Source: CAITWD01 sp963842065 (GTDB lineage: Bacteria; Actinomycetota; Thermoleophilia; Miltoncostaeales; Miltoncostaeaceae). From it: a stretch of DNA of 64,000 nt. The stretch covers positions 372,001 through 436,000 of the forward strand of contig CAWJEW010000006.1 in the NCBI GenBank assembly GCA_963842065.1, in the 5' to 3' direction. The notes beneath the pieces were generated by a model that saw nothing but the letters and a program-made list of their open reading frames with translations, searched no databases and was not told the origin of the DNA. Positions within the stretch are counted from its first letter, which is position 1. Every line of letters starts with the position of its first letter. Of this stretch, positions 1 through 7,441 are shown piece by piece. The translations under genes and the position numbers were made by a program.

Positions 1-2
1 GA

Positions 3-101
3 CCCGCATCCGTGCAGGCGGCGGCGTTCACGCGTGCCTTCGAGCCCGCGCTGGCGGGTTCTGGATCAGCGACAACCGCCGGGGCGCTCGGGTCGGTCTG
101 A
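3..101 (+). repeat. Integrase C-terminal tail remnant, copy 1
   Basis: An open frame entering from the left window edge ends at a TGA at 99-101. Its last residues include TRAFEP and a small-residue tail. A second copy, roughly 70 percent identical by eye, lies at about 1090-1192, directly after a recognisable tyrosine-recombinase fragment. The two copies share the core cacgcgtgc-ttcgagcc and both end in tcggtctgag. I infer that copy 1 is the 3' end of another integrase-like gene lying mostly outside the window. The assignment of copy 1 rests only on its similarity to copy 2. Confidence 0.4.
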
Positions 102-333
102 GTCGGGCTCAGACACCGCACCGGCGCAGCGGCACGGCGGCCTCCGGGGCGAGGGCCTGGTGGCCGTCGTCGATCCGCTACGACAGCAACGCGTTCGCCA
201 TGCTCGGCGTACAAAGGCGGCCCCTAGCGCGGGTTTATCGGACGATGAGACCCGGGCGTTTACTGATGACGCCTCCTCCGGCGACCACGACCGTCTGATC
301 AGGGCGGTCCTGCAGAACTTCGAATGTCGTCCG

Positions 334-819
334 ATGAGCTACGACCCTGGCTTGCTGCCGACCACACAGATACTCGCCGACATGGCGGCGATCGAGAGGG
401 TGCTTCGCGCGCGTGACGTCATCCGCACGAACAACCTGATTGGAGACATTGCTGAGTCTGTCGTTCACGCGCACTACGGCGGTACGCGCGGGAGTCTCAA
501 TCAGGCCGGGTGGGATGTACTGACGCAGGAGGGCGAGCGCCTTCAGGTCAGGGGAATGCGGCAGACAGGCACAAACAGACGCACCCGTCTCGGCGTGATC
601 CGCGGCAGCAACTACGACGCGCTTGTCGTCGTGGTCCTGGACGAAGACTACCGTGTGGCCGAGGTGCTGCGTCTTGGACGGGAGACCGTTGAGGAGCTGT
701 TCACGCACAACGACTACGTCAATGCGCGGCAGCCTTACGTGACCCGTGCGCTCCGCACATACCCCGGCGTTCATGTCTTGGAACTCTCCGACGCGCTTAT
801 AGACGCAACGCCAACCTGA
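334..819 (+). CDS. DUF6998-like protein, restriction-endonuclease-like fold
   Basis: The product is 161 residues from the ATG at 334; the frame stays open back to 34, but the upstream 100 residues are basic and low in sense content. Residues 30-85 read GDIAES, then GWDVLT, then LQVRGMR, then VIRGSNYDALVVVVLDEDY, the order seen in DUF6998 proteins, whose fold resembles PD-(D/E)xK nucleases. The usual core lysine in the [YL]QIK strand is arginine here, so nuclease activity is doubtful. The gene sits between two integrase-tail repeats, so it looks like cargo of an integrated element. Family assignment is from memory of the pattern; the biological role is unknown. Confidence 0.6.
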   Translation: MSYDPGLLPTTQILADMAAIERVLRARDVIRTNNLIGDIAESVVHAHYGGTRGSLNQAGWDVLTQEGERLQVRGMRQTGTNRRTRLGVIRGSNYDALVVVVLDEDYRVAEVLRLGRETVEELFTHNDYVNARQPYVTRALRTYPGVHVLELSDALIDATPT

Positions 820-1036
820 GCTGACCCAGGTCGGCGGAGCCCCATGGCATCACCTCGCCCAGCTGGTGTTCTCCAACGCATTCGACAGAACGCTCGACAG
901 CTCGGCGCTGCGCCGCCGCTGCCGGAGCGCGCAGGATGCCGCTGGCCCGCGTCCGCTCCGCTGGCACCTGCGGCACACCTACGGCTCGCTGCAGGCCGCG
1001 TCGGGAGTTGACCTGGTGACAATCCACAGGCTGTGA
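818..1036 (+). pseudogene. Tyrosine recombinase (phage integrase) fragment
   Basis: The frame reads SALRRRCRSAQ and then LRWHLRHTYGSLQAASGVDL before a TGA at 1034-1036. This matches the catalytic C-terminal region of tyrosine recombinases, where H-x-x-R sits in a HDLRHTFAS-like box. The N-terminal domains and the final catalytic tyrosine are missing: the frame stops where the GH-S box should begin. It starts one base before the end of the DUF6998-like gene and has no start codon of its own. It is a dead remnant of the integrase of a former mobile element. Confidence 0.75.
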
Positions 1037-1089
1037 TGCGCCAAAGCGTGCGTGAGACGATCGGGCGTCACCTTCATGCGCGACTCGAA

Positions 1090-1192
1090 TCGGACCAGGC
1101 CGCGGTGTCCACGCGTGCGTTCGAGCCGTCGCCTGCAGGACCTGGCTGAGCGTCAACGACCGGAACGCTGCAGCCGGTGTGAATCGGTCTGA
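1090..1192 (+). repeat. Integrase C-terminal tail remnant, copy 2
   Basis: This stretch is a diverged direct repeat of positions 3-101 and follows the recombinase fragment. In one frame it reads STRAFEPSPAGPG and then hits a TGA. It lies between the LRHT-containing fragment and the tRNA-Gly remnant, as expected for the 3' end of an integrase gene facing its attachment site. Several frame breaks show that it is decayed. Confidence 0.45.
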
Positions 1193-1216
1193 GAAGGCGG
1201 GGGCGCGTCAGGTCGT

Positions 1217-1262
1217 GCGGGACACGGGACTCGGACCCGCGACATTCAACTTGGAAGGCTGG
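1217..1262 (-). other. 3' half of a tRNA-Gly(UCC), probable old attachment site
   Basis: On the minus strand this reads an anticodon stem CCAGC, loop CTTCCAA (anticodon TCC), then GTTGA, a short variable region, a T arm CGGG-TCCGAGT-CCCG and an acceptor-like end GTCCCGC. No D arm or 5' acceptor strand lies beyond 1262, so only the 3' half is present. The T loop has TCC instead of TTC and one stem pair is lost, so it is not functional. Integrases often recombine at the 3' end of tRNA genes, and integrase remnants lie just to the left. I infer a decayed att site. Confidence 0.6.
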
Positions 1263-1397
1263 ATGCGTTGTGACGACGGCGGATGCCGGAGTTTGGGCTG
1301 AATTCACCCCTGCCCCACGGAACCAGACCGCGCTACTGGCCCGTCTGCACGGGCTGCGAAGTAGCCCTGGTGTTCAACACACCGAACGGACCTCGTC

Positions 1398-2006
1398 ATG
1401 AAAGCTTTGAATCGCACGAGCCGCTGGGCGGCGGTCGGAGCCCCTGCGGGAATCGCGGTTGCTGGTGGTGCGGTTGCACTCATGGCCACCGCCTCGTCCT
1501 CGCCGCAGACGATCACGGCCTGCATACCTCCCGACAGGAACGCGGTTGCGTACATCGCAAGCCCACGCGGGCCGTGTCCGAACGGCGAGGCGCAGCTGTC
1601 CTAGAGCGTGACTGGCCCGCGTGGCCCGAAGGGTCGACCCGAACCGATCGGCCCAACAGGCGCCACAGGTGCTACCTGCCCCAAGGGTGCACGGGGTGCG
1701 ACCGGCGCGACAGGTGCCACCGGCGCAACTGGACCAAGCGCGGCGTCGAGTTCCACGACCGTCGTGACAGCTGGCGCTGCCGGCATTGGCACGGTCACGG
1801 AACCTTGCCCTGCCGGTCAGGTTGCAATCGCTGGAGGCGGTAGCGACCCCAGGACGGGTGGGTACGTCAACGGGTCATTCCCGAGCGTCGAGGGAACCGC
1901 AGTCACCAGCGGACAGCAGGCAAACGGCTGGACGGTGGAGTTCCAAAACATCGCCGTCGCCGACGTCATCACGGCATACGCCGTCTGCTGGTCGTCGTAC
2001 CCGTGA
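1398..2006 (+). pseudogene. Secreted collagen-like repeat protein interrupted by an in-frame TAG
   Basis: One reading frame of 203 codons is broken by a single TAG at 1602-1604. Before it lie a signal peptide (basic start, hydrophobic core, ATASSS) and a domain containing TITACIPP and GPCPNGEAQLS. After it come Gly-X-Y repeats (GPRGPKG, GATGATGATGATG) and a C-terminal beta-rich domain with EPCPAGQVAIAGGGS. Related actinobacterial proteins typically have LSW at the break, so TGG to TAG is the likely mutation. GGA at 1388-1390 may serve as a weak ribosome binding site (RBS). Unless the amber codon is read through, only a 68-residue secreted stub is made. Confidence 0.65.
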
Positions 2007-2478
2007 TGGGCGGGCTCGCCTTCACGCGTGAGCCTGCCCATGACCAACACGCAGGGTTATTGATGGCCAGGCTAACGTGTGAGCCGTGCAGCGTCTGAGA
2101 GCTGCGCCGCGTATGCGGGCGGCGTGAGCTTCGCGCGGCCCCTCCTACACCCGATTCGACCGTGGTCACGGCGAGCCATGCGGCCACCACCGAGCGCCAC
2201 TGATCAACGTTTGGGTGATCCATGTCACGGTGGCGGGCGAATCCGGTCGGCGCGACACAGACGCAGGACACGAACCGAAGATGCGCGGCTTTTCCGTCAA
2301 GAAACTTGCCCGGCGTACCGAAGACCTGTTGGCTGGTAACACGCAGACGGGTCTCCGTGACGACGCTCCGTCTGCGGTGTGGCGCGCCCCTCTCACGGCA
2401 CTTTGGGGGAAGTACGCCGGAGGGGCGCGCCGCGCGGGTCTCGTCCGCTTGCCCGATCGATCAGTATCGCCAACGTGC
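2007..2478. other. Gene-free decayed stretch
   Basis: There is no convincing gene here. A frame from 2215 leads into the second integrase fragment, but its first part (to about 2478) has no recognisable recombinase motif and may be a scrambled N-terminal remnant. I see no terminator or tRNA. Confidence 0.4.
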
Positions 2479-2682
2479 AAGGCGGATACGGTGACCAACG
2501 ATCCGATCGTGCTGCGCACATGCCGTCACACGTCCGCGTCGCTCGTGATCGAGGTCGCTGCGAACGGGAACGCGCTCGAGGTCACCTTTGGTGACGCGAA
2601 CATCGCGTCCACGTTCGATCCCTCCGGCACCCCAGTGCCGGGCGACACGTCCCGGACGAAGTCCCCAAACTCCCGGTGGTGA
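2479..2682 (+). pseudogene. Second tyrosine recombinase fragment
   Basis: The frame reads VLRTCRHTSASLVIEVAANG and later FGDANIASTFDPSGTPVPGD. This parallels the integrase C-terminus LRHTxASLLIxxGA...LGHAxIATTxDxYGHLFPG. The GH of the usual LGHA box has become FGDA and the catalytic DTYGH tyrosine has become DPSGT, so it is inactive. It differs from the fragment at 818-1036 and implies a second, older integration event. It has no plausible start codon or RBS. Confidence 0.6.
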
Positions 2683-2879
2683 AAAGGGTCTCGCGACTCA
2701 CAGGGCACTCGCACCCAGGGTTGGGTGATCGTCGGCTGGGGTTCGCCACCCCGCGTCGCTGCCCGGTGACATGCCTGGTAGCAGCTGGGTTTCGCGACTT
2801 CGCGGCCGGTTGGCGCGCTCTGGGGATACACGACGACGACTCGGCATTCGGGTGACGTCTGTACCTTCGGCCATTATGG

Positions 2880-2907
2880 TTGACAGACGGCGCCGCGCTG
2901 ATATGAA
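2880..2907 (+). promoter_or_regulatory. Sigma-70-like promoter for the orphan gene at 2973
   Basis: A perfect -35 TTGACA (2880-2885) is followed after 16 bp by TATGAA (2902-2907), four of six matches to TATAAT. Transcription would begin near 2914, giving a leader of about 60 nt with an AAGGGGG ribosome site at 2961-2967. The stretch is clearly more AT-rich than its surroundings. Confidence 0.5.
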
Positions 2908-2972
2908 ACAAATATGGGGTAGTGTCCGGCGTCGAACAGGCGGGTGCGGCCAGCCATACAAAGGGGGCGCTC

Positions 2973-3377
2973 GTGGACAGTGAATCCGTCTTCGATCTTG
3001 AGCCCGCAGCGGCTCACTGGTTAGCGGAAACATTCGAGGATGAAAGCGCACAGCACGCGCTGCTCGGCTCTCTGGCGATGTCTGCCGAGGCGGAGACCGC
3101 GGCCCGGGGAGCGGAGCCCCTGGGCGGCGGGCAGGACGCCCGGCCCTTGCTGGTCCTCTTGTCCGAGCAGAAGGTCGGTGAGATCGTCGGAGATGTGGTG
3201 GCGGCCTTTCCCGACCTGCCGATCCCCAGAGAACCGGGGCGGGCCCAACTCCGCGCGATCGACAGACTCATTCGCCAGGGCTCCCGTGAGCGGGCGCCGG
3301 GCGGGAAGCCGCCGTCGCGGCAACGAGCTGGACGCGTTCGCAAACCTGTCGGCGTCGTGCGGACCCGCGGGGTCTAG
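2973..3377 (+). CDS. Hypothetical protein, 134 aa
   Basis: I do not recognise this protein. The GTG at 2973 was chosen because AAGGGGG ends 5 nt upstream; the frame is open back to 2922. The N-terminal two thirds are acidic and helical (HWLAETFEDESAQHALLGSL, VGEIVGDVVAAFPDLPIP); the last 35 residues are rich in Arg, Lys and Pro. No membrane segment or signal peptide is visible. It has its own promoter-like sequence upstream and a strong hairpin downstream, so it looks like a single-gene unit inside an otherwise decayed zone. The basic tail could bind nucleic acid, but that is only a guess. Confidence 0.5.
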   Translation: MDSESVFDLEPAAAHWLAETFEDESAQHALLGSLAMSAEAETAARGAEPLGGGQDARPLLVLLSEQKVGEIVGDVVAAFPDLPIPREPGRAQLRAIDRLIRQGSRERAPGGKPPSRQRAGRVRKPVGVVRTRGV

Positions 3378-3538
3378 CGCCTCACCCTCCGCGGTGCCGG
3401 TTGGCGCACCGACGCTGCTGTTGCCGATTCCGCGCTCGGCCGCAGAACGCCGACGGGTCGCGCCGCGACAGCCCGAGCTGTCGCGCCCGCGGTCGGCCCT
3501 GTTCCCGGGCCGTCGAATCCGTCGGTTGCGTTGCGTAC

Positions 3539-3586
3539 GGCCAGCCCCCCGCCGCGGACGCATGATCCAGACGGCGGGGGCTGGCC
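3539..3586. terminator. Bidirectional hairpin terminator
   Basis: The left arm GGCCAGCCCCC(C)GCC (3539-3553) pairs with GGCGGGGGCTGGCC (3573-3586): 14 bp with a single bulged C and a 19-nt loop. It lies between two convergent genes, the orphan at 2973-3377 and DUF1059 at 3606-3794. No U tract follows on either side, which is usual for GC-rich actinobacterial terminators. Confidence 0.65.
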
Positions 3587-3605
3587 GCACACCCTTATAG
3601 CGCTT

Positions 3606-3794
3606 CTACACCGGTTCGAGTTCCCCGCGGATGGTGGCGCGGAGCACGCTTTCTGGCTCGGTGTGGCCGTGCTTGGAGCGCGCGTGCTCCACGGCTGCGT
3701 CCAGCACGTCCTCCTCGGGCCCCTCGATGACGAGCGTGCAGCCCGTCTCGCTGGGAACCCTTCCGCAATCGACGCGGTATCGCTGTTCGGACAT
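3606..3794 (-). CDS. DUF1059 family small protein
   Basis: The product is 62 residues: MSEQRYRVDCG, then GCTLVIEGPEEDVLDAA, then HARSKHG. DUF1059 proteins share this layout: a short Cys-containing N-terminus, a GC-x-F/V-x-x-x-x-E strand, and an HA-x-x-x-H-G helix. The ATG at 3794 is preceded by GGGGA 7 nt away; an upstream extension is open but basic and unlike the family. The function is not known; the Cys and His pairs suggest metal binding. It converges with the orphan gene across a shared terminator. Confidence 0.7.
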   Translation of the reverse strand: MSEQRYRVDCGRVPSETGCTLVIEGPEEDVLDAAVEHARSKHGHTEPESVLRATIRGELEPV

Positions 3795-4233
3795 CGTCAA
3801 TCCCCGTTGGCTCACGATGATGCGCGGACGGCGCCACCCCGGTCGCGACACGGGCGGCCAGGTGCGCCTCTGAGCCCGTTCGGCGGCGGCGACGACTCGC
3901 TGTTGTGCGGACGACATTAGACCCGCCGACGCCGCGTTCGATGCCACCACCCGCAGCGCGGTGGTGCATACGCCGCATTTTCCTCGCGAAGGCGATGCTC
4001 ACGTGAACCGGGTGATTGTTTCGCCTGTGGCACACTGGGGAGTGCGCGTGGCGGCGCCTGTTCCCGGACACGATGATCCTCACGGCCATCCGTGCGCACG
4101 ATGGCGACGCGGGGCCGGTGCTGCACGGTCGGCCGTGCCGCCGGGCCCGCGGCGGCCTGACCGCGGATCACCCGCGGCGCGCCCCCGGCGCATCTGTGGT
4201 GCCGCGCAGCGCAATCCCGTAGCCTCTCGCTCG
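3795..4233. other. Intergenic region, 439 bp
   Basis: No gene is supported here. The only site I can point to is TAGCCT at 4220-4225, 8 nt before the ATG at 4234, a likely -10 box for a leaderless transcript. The rest is GC-rich sequence without motifs that I recognise. Confidence 0.4.
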
Positions 4234-5190
4234 ATGACCACCGGAGCCGTTGGGGATGCAACGCACCTGAGCAGCTCGGACACCGAGCGCACGCGAGCGC
4301 GCGTACGGCTGATGGTTGAGATCACCTCCACGGTGGGCAAGTACCGCGGCGGACTTATTCAGGCGGCCAAGCGCCTCACCCCGGCCGAGGCCGCCATCAT
4401 CGCCGACCTTGAGCACAACGGGCTTGACGTCCCCCAGCTGCGCGAGGTGCTCTGCGGTGCCCACGTGCTCGTCGATGATCCGGAGCTGTATGAGCGCTGG
4501 CGCTTCCCGGAAAGCCACGAGCGCCTGTCGAGCCACCACCGCACGATCGACAAGCACCGGTACCCGGACATCGGCCTCAGGGGGCCGCTCGTTCGCGAGA
4601 AGCTCCACGGGCGTACCGAAACCGGCACGTGGGTGCAGCTTGAGAAGACCCCGGTGGCGATGGGCCCGGGGTTCAAGCTTCCGTCGCCGACCGATCTGAA
4701 GCACATCATCGACTACTTCGTGTATCGGCTCACCAAGAGCAACGTCGGCCCCTGGGGGCTGTCCAAGGACACCGAACGCCGGCCGATGTACCTCTCGCCG
4801 AGCTTGTCGACGTCGGTTCCGATCCCCGTGGCCGCCGAAGCCGAGCTCACTGCTGCGCTGGCGCGCGCCGAGGCCGACGACGACGCGACCTCGGCATCCC
4901 CGGATCTGGCGACACGCTTTCCGGCGCCAGCGCGCGCCAACACGCTCGCAGAGCTGGTGTTCGTCCCGGGAGCGCGCAATGGACGCGGTCTGTTCGGCGC
5001 CTCCAACGTCTACGTCAACGAGACCCCCTGGGACATCGCGCGGGCGGCCACGACCACCGACGACCGCACGCACGGCTGGTCCCTGCCGGCCGCGGCACAC
5101 ACGACCGCGGGCGCTCAGACGATCGGAGACCGCGAGATCCGTTATGCGGTACGCGTGGTGCCCGTTGCCGAACAACAGGAGCGCACATGA
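4234..5190 (+). CDS. Conserved-looking hypothetical protein, 318 aa
   Basis: I do not recognise a family. The protein has no membrane segment or signal peptide. A distinctive central block (residues about 100-190) contains SSHHRTIDKHRYPDIGLRGP, REKLHG, GTWVQLEKTP and IIDYFVYRLTKSNVGPWGLS. A helical Ala/Asp/Glu-rich linker follows near residue 205-235, then a C-terminal part with LVFVPGARNGRGLFGASN. The ATG at 4234 has no SD sequence but has TAGCCT 8 nt upstream, so a leaderless start is likely. Its stop overlaps the next ATG (ATGA), so the two proteins are probably made together and may interact. Confidence 0.6.
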   Translation: MTTGAVGDATHLSSSDTERTRARVRLMVEITSTVGKYRGGLIQAAKRLTPAEAAIIADLEHNGLDVPQLREVLCGAHVLVDDPELYERWRFPESHERLSSHHRTIDKHRYPDIGLRGPLVREKLHGRTETGTWVQLEKTPVAMGPGFKLPSPTDLKHIIDYFVYRLTKSNVGPWGLSKDTERRPMYLSPSLSTSVPIPVAAEAELTAALARAEADDDATSASPDLATRFPAPARANTLAELVFVPGARNGRGLFGASNVYVNETPWDIARAATTTDDRTHGWSLPAAAHTTAGAQTIGDREIRYAVRVVPVAEQQERT

Positions 5191-5933
5191 CGACCAACCG
5201 CCAGGTCGGCGACGCCGATATTCCTCAGGGGCTCATCGACGCAGTTGCCCATCTCGTCTCGACCGGGCCGGTCCCGCTCGGTGGCTACACCCTCGCCGAG
5301 ATCGACGCGGTCGGCGGGGTCGTGCATTTCCTCGAACAGGAACCGTCGGATGAGGTCATCGCGGAAGCTGTCCGGTCGCTGGCCGCTCGCAACCTGATCA
5401 CGACCGCTCCGGGATCGCCTGAAATCGAGGTGCGTGGAGACCTCGGCATCGCGCTTGCGTTTCAGCAGCGCGCCCGCGTCGTCGTCGATTCCCGCGTCAC
5501 CGGCAGCCAGCCCGAGCGACCGTGGCGGTTCGTGCTCATGCCGCAGCCCGAAGGCGTCACGCTGGAGATCCTCATCGACGCTCTGGGCATCCACTTCTTC
5601 GCCCTGCGCACCACGGCCGAGGCGTTCGAGCGCCTCTGGCGCCGACTGCCCGCCGGCGAGCGCGGCCACGCGAACGCCGACGCCGAGGCCATGCTTGCCG
5701 CCAGCCCTGCGACGGCGCTGGTCAGCGTCACCCAGTGGGACGACGCCGGCGATCGACACACCCACGATCTGGTCCTTGCTCAGGACGCCGCGCGCTGTCA
5801 TGTCTTTCTGCGCGACGAATTTCAGCCGTCGCGACTCGTCGCGCACCCGCTCACCACGGACGAGTGGCACGCGCTCGTCGTCGGACTCGCGGCGACGTCC
5901 GCGGACGACCGTCCTCGCCCGCCGCCGCCATGA
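5187..5933 (+). CDS. Hypothetical protein, 248 aa, partner of the upstream gene
   Basis: This is the second gene of an ATGA-coupled pair. The N-terminal third resembles a small helical (winged-helix-like) region: GGYTLAEIDAVGGVVHFLEQ, then DEVIAEAVRSLAARNLI. The middle is beta-rich (RPWRFVLMPQPEGVTLEIL, then DALGIHFFALRTTAEAFERL) and the C-terminus ends in a Pro/Arg tail. The alternation of strands recalls ESX-type chaperones, but I cannot support that assignment from the sequence. No catalytic motif, signal peptide or membrane segment is visible. It converges with the GNAT gene, leaving 15 bp between stops. Confidence 0.55.
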   Translation: MTTNRQVGDADIPQGLIDAVAHLVSTGPVPLGGYTLAEIDAVGGVVHFLEQEPSDEVIAEAVRSLAARNLITTAPGSPEIEVRGDLGIALAFQQRARVVVDSRVTGSQPERPWRFVLMPQPEGVTLEILIDALGIHFFALRTTAEAFERLWRRLPAGERGHANADAEAMLAASPATALVSVTQWDDAGDRHTHDLVLAQDAARCHVFLRDEFQPSRLVAHPLTTDEWHALVVGLAATSADDRPRPPPP

Positions 5934-5948
5934 CCCCACCGCCTGCGC

Positions 5949-6446
5949 CTACGCCTCGGCCCCGCGACCGCCCGCGTCCAGAAACTTGGTGAACACCGCC
6001 GAGCCGTGTGTCGAGAACACGATGCGGTAGCCCTGGTGCAGCCAAAAGGCTCGCGCCGCGGCGGCGCCCGCATCCGTCGCGCCGACATGGAGGCGGCAGT
6101 TGACGAAGATCGCCGCGCGGAAGCCAAGCGTCACCAGCTGTGGCTCCAGCATGCCCACCATGCGTGCGCCCACCCCGCCTCGCCTGATCCGGGACGCAAC
6201 CACCATGTTCGACAGCTCGACCATGTCGGGCGAGAACCGCCGGCAGTACAGAAACGCCACCATCCGGCCGTCGAGCTCCGCGATGACCGACGGCAGCTGA
6301 TGAAGGCGGCGGCGGATCCGGTCGGGATCTGCGGAACGATGGTTCTCCTGGGCGATGAGGGCGATGATCGCGTCAACGTCGTCCGGGCCCCCGGCGCGGA
6401 GCGTCGGTGTGCCCTGGGCCTCGGATCGTGTGAAGTCGTCGTCCAT
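5949..6446 (-). CDS. GNAT family N-acetyltransferase
   Basis: The product is 165 residues. It starts TPTLRAGGPDDVDAIIALIA and carries the acetyl-CoA-binding motif A as VVASRIRRGGVGARMVGML near residue 90, where GNATs have R-x-x-G-x-G/A. The last third contains AARAFWLHQGYRIVFSTHG, the usual F-x-x-x-G-[FY] block. The acceptor substrate is unknown. The ATG at 6446 was chosen because the protein then begins just before the first GNAT strand; the frame is open 39 codons further with low-quality sequence. It is divergent from the aquaporin gene. Confidence 0.75.
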   Translation of the reverse strand: MDDDFTRSEAQGTPTLRAGGPDDVDAIIALIAQENHRSADPDRIRRRLHQLPSVIAELDGRMVAFLYCRRFSPDMVELSNMVVASRIRRGGVGARMVGMLEPQLVTLGFRAAIFVNCRLHVGATDAGAAAARAFWLHQGYRIVFSTHGSAVFTKFLDAGGRGAEA

Positions 6447-6686
6447 ATGTCCAAGCGTGCCGCATCGCCGCCCACTTGACGCGGATGTTAGGCGACCGGC
6501 GCGCCGCACGGCGTCCGATGCCCCGCGGGGCCGTTTGAGGCCGTGGTGGTCTCGGCGCCCCACGAACGCGCCGATATTTCTCGTGCCCGCGCGCGCCGCT
6601 TGGCGTGTGGTCCAGCGCGCGCAGGCCTGACCGCGGCGGCGTTGAAGTAGGACCCAGCTGATTCCCGATCAGGAGGACGACCCCGC

Positions 6687-7397
6687 ATGACCTTTTCGTA
6701 CTGGAAGCGCTGCGTCGCCGAAGCCATAGGTACGTTCGGCTTTTTCTTCATCGGCTTCTCCGGCATCGCGCTTTCGGTGACCCAGCCGACACAAATCGGC
6801 TCGGTTGCCGTGGCAATCGGCTTCGGACTTGGCCTTGCGCTGATGATCTTCGCCTTCGGCCACATCTCCGGGGGACACTTCAATCCGGCCGTGACGGTCG
6901 GCCTAGTGGTCGGGCGCCAGTTCCCGGCTCGTGAGGTGCTCGGCTACTGGCTCGCACAACTTGTCGGTGGTGCCTTCGCTGCCGCGACCGTCATTGCAAC
7001 ATTCGGCGACACCGTGAACAATCACCTGGTCACGGTCCCCGGGCCAGGGGTGTCCAAGCTTGTGGCCCTCGTGCTTGAGACCATCGTCACCGCGCTGTTT
7101 GTGATCGTCATCAGCGCCGTGGCAACCGACCGCGCACCGTGGAGCGGCACGCTCGCACCGATTGCGATCGGCGGCTTCATCGCTGCTGCGGCGATGGTCA
7201 TCGGACCCGCCTCGGGTGGCTCGTTCAACCCCGCCCGATCGCTGGCGCCCGCGCTGTTCGCCTCCAACCCGATCGACCTCTGGATCTACATGGTCGGGCC
7301 GTTCGCCGGCGCGATCATCGGCGGCTTTGTCTACTGGCTGATCCGCGCCGACACAGGCGAAGGCGAGCTTCCCGACATGCGGGACGAGCCCCGCTAG
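6687..7397 (+). CDS. Aquaporin / MIP family channel
   Basis: This 236-residue membrane protein has the two hallmark half-helix motifs SGGHFNPAVT (near residue 65) and SGGSFNPARSL (near residue 175), one in each repeat, and six hydrophobic spans. It should let water or small neutral solutes cross the cytoplasmic membrane. The residues around the second NPA (small residues and Arg) fit an aquaporin better than a glycerol facilitator, but selectivity is an inference. AGGAGG at 6671-6676 gives a strong ribosome site 10 nt before the ATG. It converges with an SRPBCC gene across a hairpin. Confidence 0.9.
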   Translation: MTFSYWKRCVAEAIGTFGFFFIGFSGIALSVTQPTQIGSVAVAIGFGLGLALMIFAFGHISGGHFNPAVTVGLVVGRQFPAREVLGYWLAQLVGGAFAAATVIATFGDTVNNHLVTVPGPGVSKLVALVLETIVTALFVIVISAVATDRAPWSGTLAPIAIGGFIAAAAMVIGPASGGSFNPARSLAPALFASNPIDLWIYMVGPFAGAIIGGFVYWLIRADTGEGELPDMRDEPR

Positions 7398-7404
7398 CTA
7401 CGAC

Positions 7405-7437
7405 GCATGCGTCGCGGGCTCTGTCCGCGGCGCATGC
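7405..7437. terminator. Bidirectional terminator hairpin
   Basis: GCATGCGTCGCGG (7405-7417) pairs with CCGCGGCGCATGC (7425-7437): a 13-bp stem with one G-T pair and a 7-nt loop. It fills the 44-bp gap between the convergent aquaporin and SRPBCC genes, so it can end both transcripts. Confidence 0.75.
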
Positions 7438-7441
7438 CGGC

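Noticed and set aside
34..333. The N-terminal 100 codons in front of the DUF6998-like protein
   Set aside because: They are Arg/Ser/Pro-rich, overlap the integrase-tail repeat in another frame, and do not resemble the family; the ATG at 334 is a better start.
1195..1265. A peptide GHGTRTRDIQLGRLDAL on the plus strand
   Set aside because: This sequence is the well-known false translation across the antisense of a tRNA, which supports the tRNA remnant rather than a protein.
1608..1770. Short GATGATGAT-type repeats that could suggest a repeat array or CRISPR
   Set aside because: They encode Gly-X-Y collagen repeats, have no spacers and no fixed repeat length.
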